13,712 nucleotides of DNA. It comes from an uncultured Collinsella sp. (lineage in GTDB: Bacteria > Actinomycetota > Coriobacteriia > Coriobacteriales > Coriobacteriaceae). The notes under the pieces are model-generated. The model was not told the origin of the DNA and searched no databases. It was given only the letters and a program-made list of their open reading frames with translations. The stretch lies in the NCBI GenBank assembly GCA_900549245.1, contig URNQ01000030.1, positions 1 through 13,712 of the forward strand, written 5' to 3'. Position numbers and translations under genes: made by a program. Below are positions 6,818-13,712 of this stretch, one piece after another. The first letter of the stretch is position 1, and each line of letters opens with the position of its first letter.

Positions 6818-7948
6818 ATGCCCAACAAACCCGTGAAGATCATCATGCTTACCGGCTACCTCGGTGCCGGCAAGACCACGCTGCTCAACCACATCCTCGC
6901 TAACGACGGCGGCATCCGCGCCGCCGTGATCGTCAACGATATCGGCGAGATCAACGTCGACGCCAGCCTTATCGCCGACGGCGGCCTTTCCGAGACCGAT
7001 GACCTCATCCCGCTCACCAACGGCTGCATCTGCTGCACGCTTTCGGACGACCTTGCTAACCAGCTGCAGGGCATCGCCGATTCGGGCAACTTCGACTACA
7101 TCATCATCGAGGCTTCGGGCATTTGCGAGCCTATCCCCATCGCCTACACCATCTCGAGCTTCTGCGACGAGGCCAAGGTGGGCGGCGAGCCCAAGCTCGC
7201 GCTCGACAACATCGTGGCCGTGGTCGACTGCGCCCGCATGTACGACGAGTTCAACGGCGGCCGCGACCTGCTGGCTGAGGATATCGACGAGGACGACATC
7301 GAGAGCCTGCTCATCCAGCAGATCGAGTTTTGCTCCACGCTGATCCTCAACAAGACCGATACCGTGACGCCTGAGCAGATCGCCGAGCTCAAGGCCATCG
7401 TGCGCAGCCTGCAGAAGGACGCCGTGATCGTCGAGGCCCAAAACGGAGAGGTCCCCATGGAGGAGCTGCTCGACACCGACCGCTTTGACTTTATGCGCGC
7501 CTACAACTCCGCCGCCTGGATCGAGGCCATGGAGCATCCCGAGGAGCACGACGACCCCGAGGTGCTCGAGTACGACATCGAGACCTTTGTTTACTCGCGC
7601 CGCAAGCCGTTTGACCTGCAGAAGTTCACCGATTTTGTTGAGCAGGAGTGGCCCGACGAGGTCATCCGCGTCAAGGGTCCGCTGTGGCAGACCGGCAATC
7701 CGGACATGTGCTACATGTTTGAGCAGGCCGGCCACCAAATGCGCCTGATGGAGAACGGTCTGTTCGTTGACTCCGCGCCCGAGGGCGAGAAGCAGAAGAT
7801 CATCGACGAGAACCCCGAGATCATGCAGATTTGGGACGACGAGACGGGCGACCGCATGACGAGCCTGTGCATCATCGGCCGTCACATGGACAAGGATGCG
7901 CTCATCGCCTCCCTCGATGCCTGCCTGACCGACTGGCACCGCGCCTAG
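6818..7948 (+). CDS. CobW/G3E-family GTP-binding protein (metallochaperone-like)
   Basis: A 376-residue P-loop GTPase of the CobW/YjiA/ZNG1 group, whose members couple GTP hydrolysis to delivery of a metal ion to a target protein. Walker A is GYLGAGKTT (13-21). The metal motif GCICC is at 69-73. It is followed by TLSDDL, then IIIEASGICEP (95-105) and the guanine-specificity motif NKTD (178-181). A CobW_C-like domain fills the C-terminal part from about residue 260. The protein lacks the His-rich linker seen in some zinc-linked members, so the metal cannot be named. The ATG at 6818 is chosen because AGGAGG (6808-6813) lies just upstream; an in-frame ATG at 6797 has no ribosome site. The gene ends in a strong intrinsic terminator. 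Its codon choice (GCC, CTC, AAG, ATC) is very uniform, consistent with good expression. Confidence 0.92.
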   Translation: MPNKPVKIIMLTGYLGAGKTTLLNHILANDGGIRAAVIVNDIGEINVDASLIADGGLSETDDLIPLTNGCICCTLSDDLANQLQGIADSGNFDYIIIEASGICEPIPIAYTISSFCDEAKVGGEPKLALDNIVAVVDCARMYDEFNGGRDLLAEDIDEDDIESLLIQQIEFCSTLILNKTDTVTPEQIAELKAIVRSLQKDAVIVEAQNGEVPMEELLDTDRFDFMRAYNSAAWIEAMEHPEEHDDPEVLEYDIETFVYSRRKPFDLQKFTDFVEQEWPDEVIRVKGPLWQTGNPDMCYMFEQAGHQMRLMENGLFVDSAPEGEKQKIIDENPEIMQIWDDETGDRMTSLCIIGRHMDKDALIASLDACLTDWHRA

Positions 7949-7987
7949 ATTTATCCAAGCGGGCATTTTTCCGCCTACGTAACCGCC

Positions 7988-8022
7988 AAACCACCACGAA
8001 GGTGCCCTTCGTGGTGGTTTTT
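7988..8022 (+). terminator. Strong intrinsic terminator after the CobW-type gene
   Basis: AAACCACCACGAAGG (7988-8002) and CCTTCGTGGTGGTTT (8006-8020) form a perfect 15-bp stem with a 3-nt loop, ending in a run of five T (8018-8022). It ends about 12 nt before the ribosome site of the trmL-like gene. Confidence 0.9.
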
Positions 8023-8043
8023 CGTTCTGAGCCAAGGAGATTC

Positions 8044-8640
8044 ATGTTCAACATTGTGCTGTATGCGCCCGAGATTCCGGCCAATACGGGCAATATCGGC
8101 CGCACCTGCGTGGTTACCGGCGCCCTGCATCTGGTGGAGCCGCTGGGGTTTTCGCTCGACGACAAGACGGTGCGTCGCGCCGGCCTGGGCTACTGGCAAA
8201 ATTTGGACGTGACGACCTATGCCGGCTGGGAGGATTTCCTTGCGCGCAACGACCTCTCCCCCGCCGACGAACGCCTGCATCTGCTGACCAAAAAGGCGCG
8301 CCGCACCTATGCGCAAAGTACCTACCGCGACGGTGACTTTTTGGTCTTTGGCAGCGAGAGCTCGGGGATTCCCGAGCCGCTGCTTGCCGCGGCGCCCGAG
8401 CGCTGCGAGCGCATCCCCATGTTGCGCGATTGCGACTCGCTCGAAAACGCCGACGCCTGGGAGGCCCACGAGGAGTCGCTCGGGCATACCGAGGACAGCC
8501 ACGAAGCCATCCTTCGACAGGATATCTGCGGCAACTTCGTCGACCCGGACGACTACCGCATCAGCGCTCTCAACCTCTCCAACAGCGCCGCCATCGTCCT
8601 CTACGAGGCCCTGCGCCAAACAGGCTTTCCGGGAATGTGA
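8044..8640 (+). CDS. trmL: tRNA (cytidine/uridine-34-2'-O)-methyltransferase, TrmL/SpoU family
   Basis: Predicted SPOUT methyltransferase that methylates the 2'-O of wobble position 34 in certain leucine tRNAs using S-adenosylmethionine, 198 residues. The N-terminus has the TrmL signature APEIPANTGNIGRTC (8-22). FGSESSGIP (102-110) and LNLSNSAAIVLYEALRQ (176-192) build the trefoil-knot cofactor site. E. coli TrmL is about 157 residues. The extra length here lies between IPM (124-126) and the SALNLSNS motif (from 174), where about 45 mostly acidic residues with two Cys (130, 162) are inserted. The start at 8044 is set by AAGGAGA at 8034-8040; the open frame extends further upstream, but only through the neighbouring gene and terminator. 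The final codons ATG-TGA lie inside a palindromic repeat. It converges with the uvrA-like gene. Confidence 0.92.
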   Translation: MFNIVLYAPEIPANTGNIGRTCVVTGALHLVEPLGFSLDDKTVRRAGLGYWQNLDVTTYAGWEDFLARNDLSPADERLHLLTKKARRTYAQSTYRDGDFLVFGSESSGIPEPLLAAAPERCERIPMLRDCDSLENADAWEAHEESLGHTEDSHEAILRQDICGNFVDPDDYRISALNLSNSAAIVLYEALRQTGFPGM

Positions 8641-8667
8641 CAAAGGAACTGTCCCTTTGTCACATTC
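8633..8667. repeat. Palindromic repeat copy 1, between convergent trmL and uvrA-like genes
   Basis: GAATGTGACAAAGG (8633-8646) and CCTTTGTCACATTC (8654-8667) are exact reverse complements around a 7-nt loop. The left arm contains the stop codon of trmL (8638-8640), and the right arm ends 2 nt before the stop codon of the uvrA-like gene. The same element, 27 of 33 bases identical in the ATGTGACA...ATTC core, occurs at 12361-12392. It looks like a short dispersed palindrome of the REP or small-MITE type and probably serves as a bidirectional 3' end for both genes, although no T-tract is present. Confidence 0.75.
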
Positions 8668-8669
8668 GG

Positions 8670-11183
8670 TTATAGGTAGCGGCCGGTGATGCTTGCGGGG
8701 CAGGCCACGATGTCGCTCGGCGTGCCGGCGCAGACGATTTGCCCACCCGCATCGCCACCGCCCGGGCCCATGTCGATCACGTAATCGGCATTGCGGATAA
8801 GGTCGAGATCGTGTTCGATCACGATAACTGTGGCGCCCTTGGCAACGAGGCCGTCAAACACGTTCAACAGCACCTGAACATCGAGCGGATGCAGGCCAAT
8901 CGTGGGCTCGTCGAACACAAATACGGCATCGTCCTGCACGCGGCCCATCTCGCTCGCAAGCTTAAGACGCTGTGCCTCGCCGCCCGAGAGCGCCGGCGTG
9001 GGCTCACCGAGCGTGAGATAGCCCAAGCCCAAGTCGTGCAAGGTCCGCAAGCGCGCCTGAACCTTCTTGAGTCCCACCGTGGCGTCGAGGGCCTCGTCCA
9101 CACTCATATCCATGAGCTGCGGCAACGTAAGCAGACTCCCGTCCTTGCCCTCGCGATGGATATGCGAAGCCGCGTCTGCATAACGCGAACCGCGACATGC
9201 CGGGCAGACGATCTCGACATCAGGTAAAAACTGCACATCGAGCGATATCGAGCCCGTGCCATCGCACGTAGGGCAGCGCAAGGCGCCAGTGTTATAGCTA
9301 AAGGCACCCGCCCTGTAGCCGGCCGCCTTGGCCTCGGGCGTACGGGCGAAAGCGCGGCGCAGCTCATCATGGATGTCGGCATAAGTCGCTACCGTCGAGC
9401 GCACGTTGGCGCCGATGGGCGTAGCGTCAATCAGGTTTGCGCGGGCAATACCCTCGGCATCGACCCAACGCACGTGCCCCGGCAGGCGCTCGCCAGCTGC
9501 CCGCGCCTTGAGTGCCGGGATGAGCGTCTCGAGCACCAACGTCGTCTTGCCCGAACCCGAAACACCCGTAACCGCAACCAAGCGACCGCGCGGGATATCG
9601 ACTTCGAGCGGCTTGACGGTATGGATGGCATCGGTCGCCATGCGGATATGGCCCTGGTCGAACATTTCGTCGTCAGTCACCTGCGGACGCAAGCGCTTGG
9701 GCTCGGCGCGCAAAAACGGCGCGATGCGACTGCTCTGCGATTGCTCGACCTCGTCTACCGTACCAGCGGCGATCACATTGCCGCCGCCTGCTCCGGCAAC
9801 GGGGCCCATCTCGACAAGATAGTCGGCTTCCGCCAGTACGCGCGTATCGTGGTCGACAACAACCACGGTGTTGCCGTCATCCACCAGATCGCGCATCACG
9901 CCCACCAGGCCGTCGACATTGGCAGGATGCAAGCCAATCGAGGGCTCGTCCAGTACATAGAGCACGCCCGTCGAGCGATTGCGCACCACGCGGGCGAGCT
10001 GGACGCGCTGGCGCTCACCCGTGGAGAGCGTGGCGCCGGCGCGGTCGAGCGAGAGATAGTCAAGCCCCAGGTCGACCAAGCGACGAGCCGTGCTCAAAAA
10101 TGAATCGCAGATATCCACTGCCATGGGCTGCATCTCGGCCGGCAAGGATGCGGGCACCCCGTGCACCCACTCAATCGCCTCGCCCAATGTCATGGCCGCC
10201 GCCTGTGCCAGATTGATACCGCGTACCTGGGGCTGGCGTGCGGCCTCGGAGAGGCGCGTGCCGCCACAGTCACGGCATGGCCCCTCGCGCAGAAAGCGCG
10301 CAACGCGCTTGAGCCCCTTGTCGTCCTTAACCTTGGCAAGCGCATTCTCCACGGTATAGACGGCGTTGTAATAGGTGAAGTCGAGCGGCGTGGCGCCCTC
10401 GCCGTTTTTGGGAACGTAGAGAATGTGCTTTTTGACCGCCGGACCATGGAACACGATGTCGCGCTCCTGAGGCGTGAGCTGGTTAAACGGCACGTCGGTG
10501 CGTACGCCCATCTCGCCGGCCACCTGCTTCATCAGATCCCACATGAGCGTGCCCCAGGGAAGGACCGCACCTTCGTTGATAGTCTTTGACTCGTCGGGCA
10601 CCAGGCTCGCCTCGTCCACCTCGCGCATGACGCCGGTGCCACCGCAGGTGGGGCATGCACCACCGCTATTGAAAGCCAAATCCTCGGCACTCGGCGCGTA
10701 GAACTCGCGGCCGCATGTCGGACACGTGAGCGACAGGCCCGCAGCCACGTTAAGGCTCGGCTCCACACGCGCCCCGCAATGCGGGCACACGTGATGGGCA
10801 CAGCGGCTGAAGAGCAAACGCAGGCTATTGTTGAGCTCGGTCATGGTGCCAAAGGTCGAGCGCACGCCCGGCACGCTCGGACGCTGGTGCAGCGCGAGCG
10901 CCGCCGGCACGTGCAGTACCTCGTCCACCTGAGCGTGCTCGGCCTGCGTCAGGCGACGTCGAGTATAGGTGCTGAGCGCCTCCAGGTAACGACGCGAGCC
11001 CTCGGCATAAAGAACCCCCAGCGCCAGAGAGCTCTTGCCCGAACCTGATACGCCGGCAATACCCACGAGCTTTCCCAGCGGAATATCGATATCGATGTCC
11101 TTAAGGTTATGGACACGTGCGCCACGTACCTCGATAGCCTGCGGGCTCATCTTCTGTTCCGTCACCTTTATCACCCTACTCAT
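8670..11183 (-). CDS. UvrA-like ABC ATPase lacking the UvrB-binding domain (UvrA2 class)
   Basis: An 837-residue DNA-binding ABC ATPase of the UvrA family. It has two nucleotide sites: Walker A GVSGSGKSS (44-52) with signature LSTGE (386-390), and Walker A GVSGSGKTT (540-548) with signature LSGGE (732-736). Zinc-finger cysteine pairs are visible (CPHC 133-136, CPTC 154-157, CPTC 177-180, and later CRDC, CPTC, CPAC), and the family-typical TGRYL tail is present. Full-length UvrA is about 940 residues. Here only 17 residues separate the first two CxxC pairs, where UvrA normally holds the UvrB-binding domain. This is the UvrA2/DrrC pattern; some members (Deinococcus UvrA2, Streptomyces DrrC) are linked to tolerance of DNA damage or DNA-binding drugs. 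The ATG at 11183 overlaps the end of the ATPase gene by 8 nt, implying translational coupling. Met12 (11150) is an alternative start. Confidence 0.92.
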   Translation of the reverse strand: MSRVIKVTEQKMSPQAIEVRGARVHNLKDIDIDIPLGKLVGIAGVSGSGKSSLALGVLYAEGSRRYLEALSTYTRRRLTQAEHAQVDEVLHVPAALALHQRPSVPGVRSTFGTMTELNNSLRLLFSRCAHHVCPHCGARVEPSLNVAAGLSLTCPTCGREFYAPSAEDLAFNSGGACPTCGGTGVMREVDEASLVPDESKTINEGAVLPWGTLMWDLMKQVAGEMGVRTDVPFNQLTPQERDIVFHGPAVKKHILYVPKNGEGATPLDFTYYNAVYTVENALAKVKDDKGLKRVARFLREGPCRDCGGTRLSEAARQPQVRGINLAQAAAMTLGEAIEWVHGVPASLPAEMQPMAVDICDSFLSTARRLVDLGLDYLSLDRAGATLSTGERQRVQLARVVRNRSTGVLYVLDEPSIGLHPANVDGLVGVMRDLVDDGNTVVVVDHDTRVLAEADYLVEMGPVAGAGGGNVIAAGTVDEVEQSQSSRIAPFLRAEPKRLRPQVTDDEMFDQGHIRMATDAIHTVKPLEVDIPRGRLVAVTGVSGSGKTTLVLETLIPALKARAAGERLPGHVRWVDAEGIARANLIDATPIGANVRSTVATYADIHDELRRAFARTPEAKAAGYRAGAFSYNTGALRCPTCDGTGSISLDVQFLPDVEIVCPACRGSRYADAASHIHREGKDGSLLTLPQLMDMSVDEALDATVGLKKVQARLRTLHDLGLGYLTLGEPTPALSGGEAQRLKLASEMGRVQDDAVFVFDEPTIGLHPLDVQVLLNVFDGLVAKGATVIVIEHDLDLIRNADYVIDMGPGGGDAGGQIVCAGTPSDIVACPASITGRYL

Positions 11184-12294
11184 GCCATATAACTCGATCG
11201 CGAATGTACGCGCCCAGCATGGGCACGGTAAACCGGACGAGGCCGTATCCGGCAGCTTCGATGACGCGCTCGCGAATCAGGCTTGCGCGATATTTACTCG
11301 CCCAGCTCTGGGTACGCTCGCAGCGCTCAATGATATCCGCCATGCGCGTCGGTTTACCCTCATCAGCAGCCATGGCCTCGATAAAGAGGCGCTGTGGACT
11401 GCGCAGCCCGTAATACAGAGGCGCGTCAACCGCTTCGTAGAACTCGGAGACGGCATCCGCATGGCCATCCTCGACATCGCGCCTTTCGATGACCTGCGAG
11501 CTACGCCGGACAGCAGACCGCCACATGTAATATCCCACCAGCTGAACCATATAGGGATGCCCCATGCTCTTGTGCGCCGCAAGGTCCGCTGTCTCCGCGT
11601 CAACGTAAAGACCAGCGTCTTTGACCGTCTGGATATACGAATCGCGTACCTTGGGCAAAGATATCGCCTCCAGCGTACGCTGCTGGGCACGCCGCAAAAA
11701 CGTCACGCTCGGCTCTTCGAGCAGATCGTCAACCATACTGGGCAAGCCAGCGAACACCAGCGCAAGACCGCGCTGGTCGCTATCGGGCAAGCCCGTGGCA
11801 TCCTGGTCTCCGAGCAACTGCTGATAGAGAACGGCAAGGGCCGCCAGTTCCTCGATAGACGCCGATTGTGCCTCGTCAATCGCAAACAGTATGCCCTTGC
11901 CTGGACCGAGCTTCTTGAGGCGCTCGTTGACCAGCCCTCGCAACGTTTCGCCCTTTGCTCGCGCCGCCTCGACCGACATCCGGCCAAACGACGGACCGAA
12001 CTCCATTGACGTCACAACGGGCTTATTCGAGCGAAGCGCGTCGGCTAAGCGGTCGCATAAGCCAAGCGAAGCGGAATCGGAGATAACCGCCCATCCGCGC
12101 TCGCTGGCTAGACGTTGCAGCTCCCGCAGGAGAACCGTTTTGCCGCAGCCGCGGTTTCCCGTAATGAGCATGAGCCTACCCGGCGCTCCGGCGCCGTTGT
12201 CGAGTCCTTCCTCAAAATCTTCGATGACCGACTCTCGACCGATGAGCATCGGAGGCCGCTTGCCTGCCGTTGGCTTAAAGGGATTTGGATTCAT
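11176..12294 (-). CDS. AAA-type ATPase with C-terminal winged helix (Orc1/Cdc6- or STAND-like)
   Basis: A 372-residue P-loop ATPase of unknown biological role. Walker A is GNRGCGKT (46-53), Walker B ILFAIDEAQ (135-143, Asp140/Glu141), and a sensor-1-like strand LALVFAGLP (177-185) follows. The GHPYMVQLVGYYMWR segment (245-259) is typical of the lid helices of AAA_16/Orc-like ATPases. The last 75 residues (about 296-370) look like a winged helix-turn-helix, suggesting DNA or partner binding. No signal peptide or membrane segment is seen. The ribosome site is strong (AGGAGG, 5 nt before the ATG), and the gene has its own likely promoter with phased repeats. Its stop codon lies inside the start of the uvrA-like gene, so the two products are probably made together and may cooperate. 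Drug response, DNA repair or genome defence are all open; none is shown by sequence. Confidence 0.88.
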   Translation of the reverse strand: MNPNPFKPTAGKRPPMLIGRESVIEDFEEGLDNGAGAPGRLMLITGNRGCGKTVLLRELQRLASERGWAVISDSASLGLCDRLADALRSNKPVVTSMEFGPSFGRMSVEAARAKGETLRGLVNERLKKLGPGKGILFAIDEAQSASIEELAALAVLYQQLLGDQDATGLPDSDQRGLALVFAGLPSMVDDLLEEPSVTFLRRAQQRTLEAISLPKVRDSYIQTVKDAGLYVDAETADLAAHKSMGHPYMVQLVGYYMWRSAVRRSSQVIERRDVEDGHADAVSEFYEAVDAPLYYGLRSPQRLFIEAMAADEGKPTRMADIIERCERTQSWASKYRASLIRERVIEAAGYGLVRFTVPMLGAYIRDRVIWHE

Positions 12295-12328
12295 GTCGGC
12301 CTCCTCGGATCGGTAAATCCTGGTAACA

Positions 12329-12358
12329 GTTATACCAACTTATACCGAGTTATACCAA
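12329..12358 (-). promoter_or_regulatory. Likely promoter of the ATPase-uvrA2 operon
   Basis: On the minus strand, TTGGTA (12353-12358; 4 of 6 matches to the -35 consensus) and TATAAC (12329-12334; 5 of 6 matches to the -10 consensus) are separated by 18 nt. Initiation near 12322 gives a leader of about 28 nt carrying the AGGAGG site. Both boxes are built from the 10-bp tandem repeats. Confidence 0.5.
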
Positions 12359-12359
12359 C
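12330..12359. repeat. Three tandem 10-bp repeats at the ATPase promoter
   Basis: On the plus strand the units TTATACCAAC (12330-12339), TTATACCGAG (12340-12349) and TTATACCAAC (12350-12359) follow each other without gaps. Units 1 and 3 are identical; unit 2 differs at two bases. The spacing is about one helical turn, so all three present the same DNA face. They overlap the -35 and -10 boxes, as an operator for a cooperative regulator would, possibly the winged-helix ATPase itself. Confidence 0.8.
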
Positions 12360-12360
12360 T

Positions 12361-12392
12361 GAATCTGACAAAGGGGCTGCCCCTCTGTCACA
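12361..12392. repeat. Palindromic repeat copy 2, after the TetM-like gene
   Basis: The core TGACAAAGGGG (12366-12376) pairs with CCCCTCTGTCA (12380-12390) with one mismatch and a 3-nt loop. It is the same element as at 8633-8667, inverted in the window but in the same orientation relative to the gene it ends. The terminal ATG-TGA of the TetM-like gene (12388-12393, minus strand) is partly formed by the repeat. It directly abuts the tandem 10-bp repeats of the ATPase promoter. Confidence 0.75.
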
Positions 12393-13712
12393 TGTGGCCG
12401 AAAAACTCGGCGTCTGCTGCTCGCCAGGGGCGGAAGGTGGCGGGATCGATCTTTACGTGCGCCGCGGCGGGTACGTCGTACCATTTGACCGTGTAACCAG
12501 CGCCGTGAGAGCAAAAGACCGAGTCGGGCGTGTTGGGCAGATCGGCCTCGGGCTCATAGGCGGCCGTCTCGATTACGCGCTCGGCATCATGGCAAGCCGC
12601 ATAGCCGGCGAACTCCAGGTACAGATGCCCGCGACCGCTCGTGTAGGCAGCTACCTCCAGGGCATAGTCCTGCACCTCGGATGCCGGCACGCGACCCACA
12701 AGCTTCGCCCGGTCCCCCGTCATCGTCGGTGGCTCGTACTCGGCACCCATGCGCGTGGCATCCGAGAGCGCCCGGCCCACGCACTCCCCCGGCACCTCGA
12801 GCTCAAAGTGGTACCACGGCTCCAACAGCACCGCCGCGCCAGCCTCACGCGCCTGCATGAGCCCCTGGCGAATCGCGCGGTACGTGGCCTGGCGAAAATC
12901 GCCGCCCTCGGTGTGTTTGGCATGCGCACGGCCGCCCGTGAGCGTAATGCGCACATCGGTGATGGGCGAGCCGGTCAGCACGCCCAGGTGATCGCGCTCC
13001 ATGGCGTTGGTGAGTGCCAGACGCTGCCAGTTAAGATCGAGCTCATCGGTCGAGGTCACGGTGCCAAACTGCACGCCCGAACCCGCCGGCAACGGCTCCA
13101 GACGCAGATGCACCTCGGCATAGTGGCGCAGTGGCTCAAAGTGGCCCACGCCCTCGACCGGCTGCGAAATAGTCTCCTTATAGAGAATGCCGCCAGACTC
13201 AAACGCAACCGAAAGGCCAAAGCGATCGGCCAACACCCGCTGCACGACCTCGAGCTGCACCGCCCCCATAAGCTGCAGATGTATTTGTTCAAGATGGGTG
13301 TTCCAGCCTACGCCGAGCATGGGATCTTCGTCCGCCAACTCAGTCAGCGCTTTGAACACCGCGTGGACATCGTGTTCGCCCGGAAGCACCGTATAGGTGA
13401 GGACCGGCGCAATGACGGGCGCATCGCACGCAGGTTCCGCGCCCAGAGCGTCCCCTGGGCGAACGTGCGCAAGGCCCGTCACGGCACAAATGCCGCCAGC
13501 AGCAACTTCTTGGGCAAGCTCATACTTATCGCCGTTATAGATGCGTACCTGATCGACCTTCTGCTCCCATGCCTCGGCACCGGAACGTCCGTTAATCACC
13601 TGTTTGGCATGCAGCGTGCCGCCGGTCACTTTAACCCAAGCCAAGCGCTCGCCGCGGTCCCCGCGGCTGACGCGATAGACGCGGGCGGCAAACTCCGGGA
13701 GCCACGCCTGTT
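12388..13712 (-). CDS. TetM-like ribosomal-protection / translation-factor GTPase, C-terminal part (5' end outside window)
   Basis: The frame stays open to the right edge of the window, so this is the last 441 residues of a longer gene; the GTPase domain is not visible. The visible part matches domains II-V of the EF-G-like Tet(M)/Tet(O)/Tet(W) family: a domain II beta-barrel segment (RVYRVSRGDRGERLAWVKVT), then LADEDPMLGV and QLMGAVQLEVVQRVLADRFG, which parallel the SDSDPLLRY and FLGKVQMEVISALL segments of Tet(M), then the GGDFRQATYRAIRQGLMQA helix and LLEPWYHFELEVP. The loop corresponding to Tet(M) loop III (SPVST with Pro509) reads AKHTE here, so classical tetracycline release is doubtful. 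A chromosomal translation-factor relative that rescues or remodels ribosomes under drug stress is an alternative. A TTG at 13644 could be mistaken for a start, but coding continues upstream. Confidence 0.85.
   Translation of the reverse strand, partial: QAWLPEFAARVYRVSRGDRGERLAWVKVTGGTLHAKQVINGRSGAEAWEQKVDQVRIYNGDKYELAQEVAAGGICAVTGLAHVRPGDALGAEPACDAPVIAPVLTYTVLPGEHDVHAVFKALTELADEDPMLGVGWNTHLEQIHLQLMGAVQLEVVQRVLADRFGLSVAFESGGILYKETISQPVEGVGHFEPLRHYAEVHLRLEPLPAGSGVQFGTVTSTDELDLNWQRLALTNAMERDHLGVLTGSPITDVRITLTGGRAHAKHTEGGDFRQATYRAIRQGLMQAREAGAAVLLEPWYHFELEVPGECVGRALSDATRMGAEYEPPTMTGDRAKLVGRVPASEVQDYALEVAAYTSGRGHLYLEFAGYAACHDAERVIETAAYEPEADLPNTPDSVFCSHGAGYTVKWYDVPAAAHVKIDPATFRPWRAADAEFFGHM

Noticed and set aside
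6698..8035. 445-codon open frame on the minus strand
   Set aside because: It lies opposite the CobW-type gene and terminator. Its Val/Leu/Asp-rich low-complexity protein mirrors the codon bias of the real gene.
9369..10103. 244-codon open frame on the plus strand
   Set aside because: Antisense to the UvrA-like gene, whose catalytic motifs are intact. No ribosome site or domain supports it.
11035..12009. 324-codon open frame on the plus strand
   Set aside because: Antisense to the ATPase and the uvrA start. The real minus-strand frames have Walker motifs and a proper ribosome site.
13642..13644. Start of the TetM-like gene within the window
   Set aside because: The codon is TTG, and the frame continues upstream with family-like sequence (VYRVSRGDRGER) to the window edge, so the gene is cut rather than short.

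Overview
The window looks like chromosomal DNA from a high-GC anaerobic gut actinobacterium of the class Coriobacteriia, most like Collinsella. This placement is inferred from base composition, the mix of anaerobe-type genes (a four-cysteine flavoprotein, a CobW-type GTPase, a TetM-like translation factor, a UvrB-independent UvrA) and protein style; no database was searched. No tRNA, rRNA, insertion sequence, integrase or CRISPR array is visible.

Left part (1-5674): a patatin-like lipase on the minus strand ends beside a perfect 16-bp hairpin. A 323-nt divergent intergenic region separates it from two plus-strand cyclic-dinucleotide genes. The first encodes a 905-residue protein with the order intact GGDEF, PAS-like, degenerate GGDEF, degenerate GGDEF, intact EAL. 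The second encodes a 509-residue paralog of the front half of the first (GGDEF, PAS-like, degenerate GGDEF) without EAL. They are predicted to be a bifunctional cyclase/phosphodiesterase next to a cyclase-only relative. Both intact GGDEF domains carry Asn where PleD has the guanine-reading Asp344, and both lack the RxxD inhibitory site.

Middle part (5749-8640, plus strand): a flavodoxin-fold protein with a compact CX2CX2CX6C motif is followed 17 nt later by a small ArsC/Spx-like protein that has lost its catalytic Cys. Next come a CobW/G3E-type GTPase with the GCxCC metal motif, a strong terminator, and a TrmL-type tRNA methyltransferase with an unusual insertion of about 45 residues.

Right part (8670-13712, minus strand): the transcription order is a TetM-like ribosomal-protection factor (cut by the window edge), an AAA-type ATPase with a C-terminal winged helix, and a short UvrA lacking the UvrB-binding domain. 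The ATPase and UvrA genes overlap by 8 nt. The ATPase has its own likely promoter, built from three exact 10-bp-phased repeats.

Two copies of a palindromic repeat (around 8633-8667 and 12361-12392) lie at the 3' ends of the TrmL and TetM-like genes, in the same orientation relative to each gene. In both cases the repeat supplies the terminal ATG-TGA. The most interesting points are the cyclase pair with altered base-recognition residue, the ATPase/UvrA2/TetM-like cluster, and the stop-codon-donating repeats.
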